A stretch of DNA of 64,000 bases from Neodiprion pinetum (GCF_021155775.2 NC_060238.1:22660470-22724469); one strand, 5' to 3'. Shown: positions 12,624 to 26,804, counted from the stretch's first letter. The notes: generated from the sequence alone by a model not told the origin. Program-made: numbers and translations.

Positions 12624-15600
12624 TCACTACACGCAGTATTTTGCAAACGTTGAGAATCTGGCGGCAAAATTTTTTACGGACCATTGATCGACGCGAATCA
12701 AGAGTTCCGTTGAAAATTCATTGACGATATTCGGCAGCTTGCCGAATCTAAAGTTTGAGACAAGTTGGCTCGAGATTCGGAAATCTTTTGTACCATCCCG
12801 GCACCCAATCAGACCTTGGAACGGTTTTCCATTCAGCCCGACTGAATTTCATGGATTTGGGGATTTGGCCGATGGGTAAGAACGTGGTAAAATGGCCGCG
12901 GGAAGTTTTCCCCGATTTCCTCAAAGCCACTACGTCGACGGTATTTGTTCTCATTTTTGCCTTTTTCCCCTTGCCTCTCCTCTTATTTTCCCTCGCTGAT
13001 TTCGGATAATTTCGCTTGCAACGAAACTACCCGCGCCGTTTGTTTTTCCAGCCGGCTTTGTCGGCACGGCAAACAACTTTTGCGGGCTTTCCTGCGACGC
13101 GTTAATTACCAAAATTCAACTTTGTAATTATCGAATTGCCCCAGGAATTATTTCCGAAACACTGGGAAGTTTTTCTTCCAAAAAAAGCTCACACAATAGA
13201 AAATGTATACATATATTCGGAGTGCGAAAATTGGAGACGTCGCAGCTTGCCCTTTGGGTACTTTTTGAAAGCCACATTAATCCTCGGGAAGATTCATCGC
13301 GAGTGCGAAGACCGAAGGGGTGCGTCGAGAAAAAAAGGGGCTGGAGAATAAAAAAGAGTAAAAAATTTTCGCGACAACTGCAGCACCAACCGGGTCATTC
13401 CGTATTGTCCCTTGAAAAATGAGCCAAGGTGCCAAGTGGCTCACAATTACGGTAATTCTACGGTCCTCGGGCCTTTCGGCTTTTTGTCAAGACGCGCGGC
13501 AGCTTGACGCGTTTTTTCTTGGCTAACTTCGTAATGTTATAAAAAAAAAAATTTTCTTTGAAGAAGCTTGATGTAATTATTTCACCGCCCGCGACAAGCG
13601 GTGTCTCTCGTTTTTATACTTCGGAGAAAAATAGCATCGCGGTACAAAAATCATTTGTGAGAAAAAAAAAAAATAATGAAATCCTAACATCACCGCAACG
13701 AAAAACATACTGTAATAATTTCACCACACAAGTTCATGAACGGTAATCATCAAATATCGTAAAAGCGAAGATACAGTCAGTCGAAATTCATTTTTGTTTT
13801 GAAAATCAGCTCCTTTTGTGCGCACGGTACGATCAGGCTCTGTTCTTGCAGTTCGGCGATTTCCATTAATCCAATGTCCAATTTCCAAATTTCATTTTCA
13901 ATTCTCAATATATGTATATGTGTACAACTGTATGGCCGATCCCCGTGAAAACTGTCTGCAATGTTGTTGGTTGCATGTTCTTGGAGGGTGAGACCAGGGA
14001 TAATTTTGCGGAAGACTTTTATCCTTACCAACTTTTATTCCTGCATCGCTGTACCAGCACGTGTGTCGAGACATGAGCGTAGTTTTCACCTGAAACGTCT
14101 TCGAGGCGTGGGACTAACTTATGCATGAGAATGTCTCCCCGCTGAGCTTGCAGCGCGACACTTGCCATGCAGCATGATAATTCCGCTCAGCTTCTGGAGA
14201 AACGAGCCCAAAACCGAGACGCAAAGTGGGATTAAAATCGCGGTAGTTGAATATGAACTTTACGCTTTGAGTCGTGACGTTTTCTCATCTCTCGACAATT
14301 CTCCTCACCGACATGTGACCGTATTCGCGATACGACGGGGACCGATTGACTGATAAGGACAGAACCCTGAGGTTCGGAATCACTTTGTCCAAGCCGGGTT
14401 CAACGGAGCAGGATGAAATTTAACACGGTCGCGGTATAACTAGGCTTGAAAATAAATAGGAGCAGAAGCCCCGCACGGAGTTATAAATCTACCGCTAAGA
14501 TGCCTCGTAAATAATCCTTATAAATGCTCGAAGAGGAAGAGAGAAATAAGAAGAAGAAAAACGAGACGGAGAGGAATATGGGGAAAAGAGGGCAACCGGA
14601 ACACGAACACGAACACGAACGCGGATATTCAAACGCTCGCAGCCCCTCGCGCTTTTTGCTCTCTTGCAATATGCACAACACTGCAGAGCGCCGAGTCGAG
14701 TCGACTAGCTTCGCAAAATGATCACCAATTTCTGCATACAGTGTTACGGCGTAAACCACCCCCGGCACTTCCTGTCAGGTGTGGAAAAATCGCCTGCCCC
14801 TGATCCTGGGCGAGAAGGTTCAGGAAAAAAGAACTGATTAATTCGAATGCCCCGCGTGAGCTTTCACGAATTAATTCTCCTCCCTGTGACGTGTGAAAAT
14901 TAGGAAGCTCCGTTCCATCAAAAACCCTTCTCCTTTATAAATTCTTCGAAGATCGATGTTGCGTCCCAAGACCCTGGCGCTAGGCTTTAAGATGTAATTT
15001 ACAACCACACATCTGGTTCCAAAATGTTTTCTGCTAACTTTCACTGGGCCTTTTAGTCTTCTACCCTTATTTCGTGTGTCCTTATTCGTGTTCTCCATGA
15101 ATTTTAATCTATGCCTATGTAACATAATCTATCAGCAAGAACTTTATGTAAACAGCTAATCACACCGATCTACTGCTGGATCAACTCGTTGAATATATTT
15201 ATTGGTGTTTTAACCTCGATCAAATTTCGTTCAAACTTAACCCTTTGAAGCATAAATTTTTCCCTACTGTCAAATTACTTGAAAATGTGTATGTAATGGT
15301 TTTTGAAGTCGCTGATTTCAAAACTGGGGTCAAATGTAAGAAATTTTCAAAATTCAAAATGGCGGAACTAATAAGAGTGGTTGGGATCAATTATTATATT
15401 TTCGGTCCACTATATTGGATCCAATATCTTGAATTTTGGAATATTTACAGCAGATTCGTTCAGAAAAACAGACATTTTCAACACTTTGTTTACTTAAAGC
15501 GCTCACTATATTTGCGGAATCATAATAACCCCTCTTGAAGCATTAAAATTCACACCTTAGAAGTTCGACTATGCAAAAAGAAAAAAACAAAAAAATGACG

Positions 15601-17426
15601 TCGATGTTTCAAAAATTGAGTATAAATTACAACGTATTACAACGTATTACAACGAGTTCACCTGATATTCGAAGCAAATAGAAGACGAGGGTGAACGCGA
15701 GCAGTCGAATCCCCTCTTTCACCCCTGTGTGTTTTTGTTTTCCTTCTTTCTCGTTGATCAAACAATATTATTTGAAACGAATAAACAACTCGATAGACTT
15801 CAGTGGCGTCTCTGAAATCTTGGTTTTAGATTCTCTTTATCATCCGTCAGAAATATTCGAGGAGCCATTGCGTCTGCCGCGTAGATCCTTGAATCCAAAC
15901 CGGCATTCTAGATCCCTGTACTATCACGGATGGTCGTTCCGACGATCATCAGTCGTTGACAAACCGCCCCTTTGTCGAGCCGAAATACCATTCTGGATCG
16001 AATAACCGATCGGTTATTGCACGCTGATAGATAGTCGAGGGTTTCTAGGCGGGCGTCGCCCCCTTATATCCGTTGGGTAGACAGAAGTACATATGTGCCA
16101 TGCAATGACAATCCACAAAGTCTAAAGGCATATTTATTGGAATTCTTTTCATGTCCTTTCGCTGGATCGGAGGGTGGGTAAAAATCGATTTCGAGGAAAT
16201 AGGACGGCCGTACACACCCGTAACTCGAATCTGCGATCCTTTTACCGTGGAACGAACACGCGGCTTGAAATCATCCCGATTTCCGTAATCCTGTTCCTGC
16301 AAACTTCAGCCGCAATTGTGATTTTGGCCGATCGCTGCGCGTCCTAATTAATTGCAGCCACCCCTTGTACCCGCGTCTTACAGCCGGAGATTCTATATCA
16401 CACGTTCACTTAGCTCCGGGGGCTGTTCGTGATAAACGTCCCGGTGCATTGTTATAAATTGCAGCCCACAGAAGCAGCAGCAGCAACTGCAGACAACCGG
16501 TCTTGTTCCCATTCAAATTCAAACTCGGGCCGACTTTGTACTCCCTCTATTTCACAATACCATCCCCGACTCGGCGAGGAAGGAAGCTCGCAGTCCTCCT
16601 AACCGATAGACACATCCGGCTTCGATACATCTTCGACTTTGTGTGCGAATTTCTTCCCCTTTGTACGTGTATTTATGCATGCATGTAACTCTCGGGGGGG
16701 GAATTGAAAACGTTCTAGTTATTACGAGATATGGAATTCCGTTTCGTGACTTAAAACTCGTCTCGGAATCTGCTTCCTGTTTTTTTTCTCTTTCTAGTTT
16801 TTTTTTCCTGTTACTTTGCGGAAAACTCAAACAGTCAGATGAATCTGAAGCTTGGTTTGTAAAAAAGATAAAAGTTGTGACGAAGCGATGATTCTATGCT
16901 TCCGCATTCATATGGTTAAACAAATTGCAAATGTTTCAAAAGTGAACATAAAAAAATTTTGGCATTCCGTAATTTTGTCCACTGCATGAAATACCTATGT
17001 TCTAAAATTATTCCCACCCTGAGCGAGTAAGACGGTGAGACAGAGAGAGTGAGAGAGATGGAATTTGCAACGGTTCGTCGATCGTAATAGTTGAAATTAA
17101 TTCAAACTGTCCGTGGCCAGGCTAGCTAGCGATTAAACGTCATTGCAGCTCGTTACCAGGCTCGATTAACGTTGATGCGAACGGCCGTGGAAGTTTGACA
17201 ACAATTTGCAGACAAGGGTAATTAATATTAACACTGGCTCGGAACTCGGCGCCTAAAGAGGTCGAGCCGCTCGCTTTTAGCGGTAAAAAATACACGCCCC
17301 TTTTTTTTGGATAAAATAATGAAAAGTGAAATAACCGCGAGCCCGTGTTTCATCTTAATTTGTCAAACTTTTCCACGGTGGTAAATAAAAAGACACTACG
17401 ATTCGTTGGAATGTACTATACACGTA
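12624..17426. other. Intergenic spacer
   Basis: No gene recognised. It holds an (ACGAAC)n short repeat near 14600-14620 and three tandem copies of a TTACAACGTA unit near 15627-15656. At 15237 there is TTAACCCTTTGAAGCA, which resembles the end of a TTAA-specific piggyBac-like element, but no partner end was seen. A similar ACCCCTCTTGAAGCAT occurs in direct orientation near 15527. Confidence 0.5.
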
Positions 17427-17844
17427 CACTGAGAAAAATTTCATTTGTTACAGTAACTAGAAAAATTCAATGAAACAGGTATCGTTAAAAAAAACTGTTT
17501 GAATATTGTTGGAATTACGAAAAACGAGGAATGCGTGACCATTTTGCGCTACCGTCGATCCTTTTTTGGTTATTGCAACGCAAAATCAGTTTCTACTTTT
17601 TTTAGTTAAACAAGGCTATAACGTCAATTTATTGTTGTACGAGCATTAAATTTTCGCAACAGTTACAAGAAAATATAGTAACAGTGATCGTAATGAGAAA
17701 GAATAGCAACGGATACTCGACTTTCCGGTAACAGCTAGAAAACTAATTTTCATTTTCTACCTACAAATGTATTTTTCGATTGTGGTAAAAAATGAAAATA
17801 GTTAAGTACTGAGCGGTAAACGGAACTGAAAATTTCTCTCAGTT
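17427..17844 (+). mobile_element. CACTGAG-family MITE, full-length reference copy
   Basis: Starts CACTGAGAAAAATTTC and ends GAAAATTTCTCTCAGTT, flanked by TA at 17425-17426 and 17845-17846, so a TA target duplication is directly visible. Near the right end, AACTAATTTTCATTTTCTAC pairs with the inverted TAAAAAATGAAAATAGTT to make a subterminal hairpin with a loop of about 25 nt. GTTAC...GTAAC motifs occur near both ends. There is no ORF, so it would need a transposase supplied from elsewhere (inference). Confidence 0.9.
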
Positions 17845-19029
17845 TAGATATACAGTCGGGTGTTGTAAGTCCGAGGCTTATAAGCGCACCGGTGTAACTG
17901 CCGCAAGCCAAAAGCTGCCATTGATCAACGCTATCGGCTTTTATTCCCACATTATGGGCCATACGTAAGCTTTATCCTTTTAACTCGTCCCGCCGCTTTT
18001 ATTCCACCGCCTTGTATATCAGAGCCTGGGCTCGTGATTTGAATAAAAAGCTCTGGAGGAGCTTACACGTTGTGCTTCTGAGCCAGGCCACCAGCCCCCT
18101 CGCAGATACCCGGATACCTACTCTCCCCGTCTAGCACCTGCGCTTTCACACTTTAATCGCTGTCGCCGTATCGGTTTTCCGATAACTGATATTCCGCGCT
18201 TCTTGGATCCTTCCAACACTTCTCAATTCAGCTTGGCGGAAAATTCAGCCGATAATGAGATGTCCCTGAGTGGGTAAATTCGTTATTCTTTATCGCCAAG
18301 ACTGCCGCGAAGCTTTACGAAAATTGACTTTTCACTATTCCGTTGTTGTGATAAGAAATTATAACGAGTATTGGATCGCACGAAAAAATGACGAAACAAA
18401 CGCTTGCAAGCTCGGAATAAAGTAAATTCGTTCAAATTTTATCAGAGCACCAACGTTTACTTGACTTGAGAATTTTTTTTTTTTTTTCAATCCATTAGGA
18501 ACTTTTCTGTTATTTCCAGAACATAAAGTTCATCCGTTTTAATCTGATCAACATCTTTTTGTCTGCCGTTTTTTTTTTTTTTTCTTTTAAGCTCGATCAA
18601 TTACTTTATCACTTTATCGGCTCGTGTTCTCCTGCAAGTTGAGATTAAGCAGCCTACTCGTGAAACTCAGAGGCACTTTGCGAGTTATAAAAATTAAAGG
18701 GGAAGCAGAAAATTTTTCCGCGATAGTTTTATCTCCATTTCACGGACTGTCGGCTGCCACATAATTGTTGAAAACGGTGAAGACGGGTGGATTCGTGTAA
18801 TTATAACTAGTTTGTTCTAAAGCCGCGGAGTGAGCCAGACAGTGCGCAAGTATGATCGTGACAGGAATAGCTTAGCAAATAGCGGGCTGCTTCCTGCGTC
18901 GCGGGGTTGTCATCCGATAAAACGACTTACTTTCCGGTTTAAGAAAAAAAAAAGTAAAAAATTGGGTATTATATTGGCAAAATCAGGCGACACATCTCCC
19001 CGCGATAACAATATCGTTCAGGGGCAAAG
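17845..19029. other. Intergenic spacer
   Basis: No gene recognised. Contains T runs near 18473-18488 and 18570-18584. Nothing else stands out. Confidence 0.55.
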
Positions 19030-19033
19030 TTAA

Positions 19034-19742
19034 GGATGTACCGGCTCTACATTCTCAAACAAAAGTGAGTCTCGTCGACGATATTGAATATTTTGTGATA
19101 AGATAAGAATTGAAAAAAAATCATCTACAATAAAAGCGATGAGAAAATCAAAGTCGAATAATAACGCCCAGGAGTTATCAATAAATTGTTTAACAAATTT
19201 TTGGGGAATTTTTTTTTTTTTTCTTGTCATGGGAGATAAATTCGTTGATTTTTATGAATGCACATGAATTTTTTTAAGAATTGAATGCTTATTTTGAAAT
19301 TCCCGTTTTTGAACATTTGAAAATTTGAAAAATGGAGGATGATCGTGAATTTTGGATACCTTTGTGTAAAAACGTTGCATGTTAAAATTAAAGAGTTTCC
19401 GGAGCATTGAACGAATAGTTTTGTAAGTACCGCCTTTACAAATTTTCGGAAACAGAAATTTCAAATTGGTTAGAAAATTCTTTCAAAATTCATGTGTGTT
19501 CAGAACAATTAACGAATTCATTTCACATAACAGAAAAAAAAATAACATTCCCTATAAATTTGTTGAACAATGTTTTGTTTAAACAATTTATTGATAAATT
19601 TTGGGCATTATTATTCATCAAATTTAACTTTCTTATCGCCTTTACTGTGGTTGACTTTTTCTTGATTTTTATATCATCGGTAAAGAATTCAATATTGTCG
19701 AGGAGACTAACTTTTGTTTGAGACTGTACAGGCAGTACATCC
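19034..19742. mobile_element. TTAA-flanked fold-back element
   Basis: The ends GGATGTACCGGC... and ...GCAGTACATCC are inverted and abut TTAA on each side (19030-19033 and 19743-19746). That matches the TTAA target used by piggyBac-type transposases. The arms are long and diverged: about 19034-19280 pairs with about 19478-19742. In translation, KQFIDNSWALLFDFDFLIAF on one strand parallels KQFIDKFWALLFIKFNFLIA on the other. The loop of about 200 bp is AT-rich. There is no transposase ORF. The end sequence is not a canonical piggyBac CCC start, so the class is tentative. Confidence 0.78.
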
Positions 19743-19746
19743 TTAA

Positions 19747-22700
19747 GCTGGAGGTTATGAAAAAAGTCCCTCGATCAATTTGTGACTCTGAAAGCGGGGA
19801 TGTGACATCCGACCAAGGGTTAAAGTCAAAATGCGAAAAAGATGGACCGGAGTTATTGAGTTAGTTTACCCTGCGAAGTAACGCGCGGCACTTTTCGAAA
19901 GTATGTGATCGACTTTGAGTCGTTTCAAAAGTTTCTTTGACAAATGGATGCCGAGCGTTTTCGTCGCTTCCCGAGGTGTCTTTTCGTTACAGCCACGATC
20001 AATTACGATTGTAGGGTAAAAAGCCCGGCGTCATTTCGACGCGCAGATCACGGATACATTAGGCACTGAGTTTTGGGGGAAGAAAAATACTCACCTGACG
20101 CTCTTGACAGATGAATGGAAAATATAGTCGCCGGTTTAACGACTGGTACGCACATTCGCCTCGTCTTTGTGAAAAAAGAGATCGTTCATCGATCCGCGAC
20201 GAGGAAAATCAAGATGTAGATGAAGAAAAAAAAAAGAAGGAAATACGAGGAAAAATGAAACGAGGCCGAGAACCAAGCCCGGTAATGAAATATGAACAGA
20301 AATGAAATGGAGAAAGAAGGGACAATTCTATCGAGGTATGACCGCCTGAATGCCCCTGCAAAGATCATTAAAATTCATCACCACATCCCTCAACCCTCGG
20401 CTTTTAATTACGCCTCAACCTCGATCGCCCTCAGTTATTCAATCGTTCGATTTATTTTTCTGAGAAAGAAGAGCTTCGTTCTTCTGTAGAATTGAAATCG
20501 TAATAATTATAAGCCATGAGTTGTGTAAACGAGATCTTGAAGTTATAATTATTGCAGAATCGGAATCGCATAAATCGTCATGGAATGGAGCCGCGTTTTT
20601 TGTTCATCTTAATTGCGTAATGCAGTGAAATGGAGTGTTTCGAACATTTTTTTTCATTCTTTTACAAGAATGTCAGAAACGAAGAAAATCTATCCTATAA
20701 TATAATATCGACGAAAATACAGGTCTGTGCTTTTCACGAATTCCTTGTCGTAATTCAAGCATTACGTTTTAACTTTCTGTAAAAATTATCTTGATGAATC
20801 TTGTCATTGAAATCTTGCAACGTCGTTTGACAGCTTTAACATTATATCTGTGAACGGTATTCACTGGTTAGATACCCGAAAATATTTCCACAGAACGTTG
20901 GTTTTGAAAAAAACACTCATAGTAAATGATGAAAAAAAGCTCTTTCAAGAAGTGCAATCGATATTAACAGCGTGAAAAATTATTTTCTTACGAAATATCC
21001 TCAAGGTTTGTATATAAGGATATGCCCACCTATCCCAGGTTGTAATATGCATGTATAATATTTTGATATTTTCATTTATAAGAAAAATTAATAGTTAAAA
21101 CGGAAATTCGTAAAGAATTGTATTATATATGTGGTTTTTTACCTTTTACCAATAGCTACGACGTAAATTGTACAACCATTCGTCGAATCCTTTGGTCAAT
21201 CGCTCACTAAAATTGAAATGTATATTCTCTGTTCAAAAGCATGTTTGTAAAATTAACATAGTACGTATAAATCGTCTTCTTTAGTTACAATTGTAAAAGA
21301 AAGTCTTGTTTCTCGAGTTTAAATTACAAATGTAAATCGTCTTTCTTGAATTATCCTCTGCTATTTTGCGGTTCAGCACGTCGTGCTTCTTGGAGAGCTT
21401 AGCAAGAAAGAGCCTGACTTTTTGAGATGACAGGTGCAATTGGCTGAGGAACACACCACTCCGTTCGATCCTTGTCATGATTTTTACGCGGATGTAATCG
21501 AATCGTTACAAGGGTGTAAGGTTTGCTAATTTCCGTCGCTTAATAAACATTAACCGAGGGTGAGGGGTGGAAAAAAATCGTCGAGCTTATTTTGGCAGAA
21601 TCGCGTACGAAGTAACGAGTTAATTCAAGCACGACGGTGGAAGGCAGGCACTATGGTCAGAGATTAGTAAGCGAGGGTAGGTATATTACAGGGAGAAAGC
21701 AGGGGATTATGGTTGCTCGGGTAATGTTCGATCCAGGGACGGGTCTCCGCACGCGGCCGCGTTCCGTCGGCGGAATGAATGCCCGAGTGTCACTCGCATC
21801 AGCGCATAAATGTGACTTACGACTGGGAGTCCTGGTATCGCGGTGGTACAATTCCAATTCCAGGATCCTTCTGGCGTCCTCGTTTATTCGTGTACGGATT
21901 GTCGGACCGCGAAGAGAAGAACGCGAAGTCTGGGAAACGAAACGGAACCGGATATTATAAAGCAGGAAAGTTTCTTCCCGCGCGGAGCATCCGGTCCGGA
22001 TCGTAGTTCAGGTTTGAAAAATAATAGCTGTTCTGTTTATAGTTTCAAATTAACTGGCTGCATAAACGCTTCGCCGGCGTTCCTTCCGCTCTTCCCTCTT
22101 CGGCTATTCCGGTCGAGTCAATTGTTCGAAAACTCATTACTCGTTTCACTGGAACACAACTGCTCGCGGGGGGAGGATGGAAGATAAAAACCGCTCGAAA
22201 GAAGAGCTGCCGGGGAAATGAAAATGGGAAGAGAGAGAGAGAGGACCGATATATCTACGGAGGGATGGATACGGGTGAAAAAAGAGGCTCTTCTCCCGGG
22301 GACAAAGAACTGCAATTCGCATTCGCGCACAGCGTTACCGGGGACGTTCGGCCTCGAGGTCTATGGCCTCGAGTGTCGGTAATTTGACCGTCGGTGGAGG
22401 GAGGAAGCGGTGAAACGGGGGCGGAAAACCCGGCCCCTCACCTCGTTTCCAGAGTACACCGTTCCTCTCGGATTGCCGCTATACAACCTGGCGGCGGGGA
22501 TTTATCGCGTCTATTCAGGCTGCATGCTCGCCCCTGGAACACGCCGGGACCCCCGATACAGTTGTACCAAAGTTGGGCGACAGGTTCCTCTGTGTCCGTC
22601 CATCAGGGCAGCCCTTTCCGGATAACTCGGGGGCAGGCCGTCTCACTTCGCGAGCATTTCGAGCGGAGCTTTTTCAGCGTAAGCTGGTCTAACCAGACCC

Positions 22701-25700
22701 AGGAGAAATTGGAGCCTGAGTCCTGGGAGTTGTCGAAGCGTTGCTAAGTCGGAACCCCCTGGGAAGGTTTCGCCGAGTCGACTGCGCGCTGAATAACCAA
22801 ATAGTTGTGTTAACTAACGACTGAATGAGTTCGAGCCAAGTTCTCTACCGGCGTTCTATTGTCCGGTGGTCTTCCATCCGCTCGGACAGGATACCGGTAA
22901 CAAAACTCCTGAGATCCACCGTGGAACACAAGGTATGAAGGATCAAGGGAGAACGTGATGGAGTTGAAAAACCTTCGAACAACAAAGACGAGATTTATCA
23001 TTCCACGAGGTTATGCGCCTTCCATTCTTTTGTCCCCAATGCCGGGGATTGAAAAATAGGTCAAACCGAACCATGGCCACGCGTGTGATGTGAAACCAGG
23101 GTCCTCCTTCAAGCAAATACCGCGAGACGAATGAACTTTTAAAAGGCCAAGTTAGGTCCGAGGGGACGGTCCGTGTTTTGAATCGACTCAATCCTCCCCC
23201 TCCCGACCCTTCTGGTTTCCTCGAATGCCACTTAAAAAGTCTGATCCTCTGTTTCGCGGGTTCCACGAACTCTCCGTTCTTTCGCAAGCTACTCGAGTGC
23301 TCGGCTTGAGGATAGTCCGGAACCAGTTTCGGGTTCATTCTCGCGATTAAAGGCTTGCGAAGTATCCGATCGATCCTACTTCCGGCCAATCTCGTAGCCG
23401 TGCTCACCTGACGCTAGTGGTCCACGCGACGAAGCTTTCTTCGCAACGGTAAGGGCTCCCTGCGGTGGCGTATCAACACTCTTGCTCAGCTGGACGACAG
23501 GACCCCGAGGCTCGCGTGGCCCGCGGGTCACTCATAAACACGGGGATTTATGCCAGCCCTAAAAACGGGAAGTCCGCAAACGGAGGCGCGTGTGTAGCAG
23601 TGCTTGTAATAAATTTGGGCAAAGGGTCGGGTGAACAATGCCGGCCAACCGAGTGTATTATACAATACACGCAGGTATTCCTGCGGCTTCCGGAGCTCAG
23701 GTTCTGCCAGGAAAATCAGACCAGACTTTTGGAGTTTGTCTGCCTATCCAGTTGCAGAATCGGGCTTCACCCAAATCGACGTCGCGATAACTCACCACGA
23801 CTTTGATGAACGAGTTCGTTTCAATATGAGTTGTCTGCTATTCGAAAGGGGAAGTTGGTCGAACCGATGACTTTAAAGGGGTGATAATCATCCTGATATT
23901 CTTCATTTCACCTACGATTGTAACACGTTCACGCGCTCGAGGCTCGAGCTGCAACTCAAAGAATCCAGCTGACAGTCAAAACGGTGACGATTCCATGGTA
24001 TGAAATTGGAAAAATTCCTGCGGACCAGTCTCCTTGGAGAGCGGAACGGAATTGGCTCAGATTGGATTCCGATCGTTCTTATCTGGGGATAGTTGGAACC
24101 GAGTTCCGGCTCGAGCAGAATTTTAAAAGCATTTCGAAAAGGATTGGGGGCGATCATCGACGCGTGAAGTGCAGACATTGCCGCTCGGTGTTTAATTGAA
24201 CGATATTCCGGCATCAATGCCGTACGAGGTCGAATCTCGAAGGGTTTCGAAAGAGGAGATAAACTATCTTAAATAGAGAAATTAGTTGATTAAACTATCC
24301 ACCTCCCTATCTGTCTCCCGCGTTGGGGCAACGAGGAGAGAATGGGTTTGGAAGGAACTCATTTCAAGCACGATAAAGCCGATTAAAAGTTTGAAAAGCC
24401 AAAATTACGCTTGGCTAAAATCACTAATCCCCGCCGCCTCGACTCTTCTCTTCCACACTGCGGGCAACTCGAACCCTCCGGGGGTTCACTTCTGCAGCAG
24501 TGGCCGCAGTGATACTTCTATGACGTTAAAGGGGATCCTCCTCGCGAACGTCGCGTTTTGAAGCGAATCGAGTAATACTCCAGAATCGAAAGCTTGCGCC
24601 GTCTACCAACGCAGGGAAAAGACCAATATCGGACAACCCGTAATTAACTGTTCATGGAAGCAGACGGGAACTGAGGTGGGGATTTATTTATTCAAAACAT
24701 GGTGTTCGCTATTCTAAGCTGCGCTGTGCAGTCACGGAATGGAATGACGGATACGCATACTTGTGAGCGAGCAAATTGCATCCGTGAAGCGAGATCCTTC
24801 AGGACCTCTTCTCCACCCTCGGTGCCGACCGTGCCTCTGGAATGATCCCCTTCCGAGAGAGGAACATTTTTCGCCAATGGATTTGCATATTTTTACAAGA
24901 GTAATCAGGGGGGGGATTTTAATATCATTTATAGCCGTGTCCTACTACCTCGGCGAGTATCTGCCTGTATACCGTGTACATACATTCATGTATATCCACT
25001 TCGCTTCGCGTTCGGGGAGAAGGAGATTGGAGAGGGAGAAGAGGGAGCAATGGGGAAAGGAGAATTTCAGGAACGAGGGATACATTGAGACGAAAGCCTT
25101 TTACCTTCCTCTGTATATACGTATTATGTCTGCTCACTCTGCCGTCGGCGTATTCTGAGAATCTTCTTGCCATTTTCTTTAACGGCTTTTGCGGCAACTG
25201 TAACGCAATTAGCACCCACCCTTCGTCTGGTAAGCTTATGAATATTTCAATTAACTGCGCAGCATTCGAGACATCGCATATTTGCGACATTACACGGAAA
25301 TTCTTGTCGCATCGATACAGTGCCTGAGCGAAGGTGAGAGGAATCGGTCCTCGAAATCAACTGAATTTGGTTTCACGACAGAAGACCCAACGCACGAATG
25401 CATCGCGACGGTCAATCGGTGCAGAGCAAATCACTACAACTCAGCCGAATTACTCGCTAGTATAAAGGTAGTCGAATCTCCTTTATGCAAATATGGTAAA
25501 GAACATTGGAACGTCGATTTTTTGGCAATGCTTGCTTCTCGACTACCAACGCACTTGGTATTCATTAACGAATTGCTGAAACTGAAGCTACGACTTCATA
25601 TGTCGTAAAAGCTATAATGTTAGCTATGAAGCTAACAGAAGCGAATGTACAAGCCTGTAAAAATATGATCAAGCTTCCGAAATATTGTCTTCTAAAACTA

Positions 25701-26104
25701 TAAAAAGTAATTTGCGAGAAAAAAGAACAGAAAAGAATGTAAAAGTAATTTAATAAAATAATTACATTGTAATCTGCCACTCTGTATAGCAGATATAACA
25801 CAAGCCACTTTTATGTAGGTTTGAAATACTAAAAAAATAAAGAATTGAAAAAATTCGACTGAAGGTACAAACGCAAGTCATTCAGACATCCGGTTTTAAA
25901 TAGAGGCACATCGTGACAGATCAGCCTTCCAGTACACAGCAGTCTTAATTTACTGCTCATCAATTCCAGTGGATGGTTCAATCATCCAGTCACCTGACCT
26001 GCCGATGGAGTAGTAGTGTCTTTAAGATTTCAGTTTCTACAGTCAGACGTCAACTAAATGCCAAGGAGAGACAAAGTGCAGCTCTTATGGAGGATCCATT
26101 CTCG
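19747..26104. other. Intergenic spacer, partly GC-richer
   Basis: No gene could be confirmed. The part from about 21600 to 25300 is richer in G+C and carries long but unrecognisable open frames on both strands. Two - strand sites at about 20095 and 23406 read GCGTCAG|GTGAG, like splice donors, each preceded by a short open stretch; this is too weak to call exons. A short (GA)n tract lies near 22231-22242. Confidence 0.5.
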
Positions 26105-26353
26105 CTACTGATCGTCCTTGGTTATGACGGTTATTGCGAGACCAAGCAGGAAACCCAAGAACTGCGACACGTGCGCAGCCAGGTCACCGTAGGATTCTAC
26201 GAGCTTGCTCAAGCCCAGGATAAACGTTATAGCGAAGATGTTGTTCATCACGTTCAGCAAACCGGTCGCTATGTCCTCCGGCTCTTGGAACATTTACTCG
26301 ACACAGAGTCGATGCCCCAAGGTCATAGGTATATGTATACGCGGAGAAAGAAC

Positions 26354-26425
26354 CTACGCAGGATTTCAAAGGAACGATGAAGAGCGATTTGGCGTTTTCG
26401 AAGAACGTTGGACTACCAAACTCAC
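26354..26425 (-). other. Relict intron 2 in the transporter pseudogene
   Basis: On the - strand, GTGAGT (26425-26420) to TAG (ending at 26354) separates the segment before it from FFLRVYIPMTLGH. The latter aligns with the family's FFMTGYLP.GFE stretch, so an old intron boundary is the best explanation. Confidence 0.6.
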
Positions 26426-26722
26426 CCCTGAAACATCCCCGAGGCGTATACCAGCGGTACATTTTAGGGAGTCATCACTACTGCGTAGTATCTGACCCCG
26501 CAGGGTCACGAAATAGGTACACAGCTATCGCGGTTTCCATGGTTTTAACACACTGAACGAGTTTCGCGTTACAAAACGACAGGGAGGTAATAAACGGCGC
26601 CTCGTGTCTTCGTACTCGATTCAATTTGTGCGTTTTGTCCAGGACTAGACCGAACATCGGGCGTCCAGCATCCTCATTACCGTAAGTGAGAGTCCAATTT
26701 TTCCGGCGCTCTTCTATCCGTC

Positions 26723-26804
26723 CTGACCGGAACATGAAACCAAAGGAGAAGCATACCAAATCCACAAGGAGAGATTAAACATACCCAATCGTCACATGTC
26801 TTAC
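26723..26804 (-). other. Relict intron 1 in the transporter pseudogene
   Basis: On the - strand, CACTTTGAG|GTAAGA leads to TTCCGGTCAG|GACGGATAG. Removing the 82 nt joins the TM7 segment (ending VVHFE) to a segment reading KSAGKIGLSLTV, as expected for the family's next helix. Confidence 0.75.

Noticed and set aside
22943..23407. 154-codon - strand frame
   Set aside because: Lies in GC-richer spacer with no domain, no signal and several overlapping open frames on both strands.
20095..23407. Two - strand GCGTCAG|GTGAG donor-like sites as exons of one gene
   Set aside because: A shared 12-mer is expected by chance in 64 kb, and the preceding frames show no recognisable protein.
25973..26380. 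135-codon + strand frame
   Set aside because: It is antisense to the transporter pseudogene, whose - strand carries recognisable family motifs.
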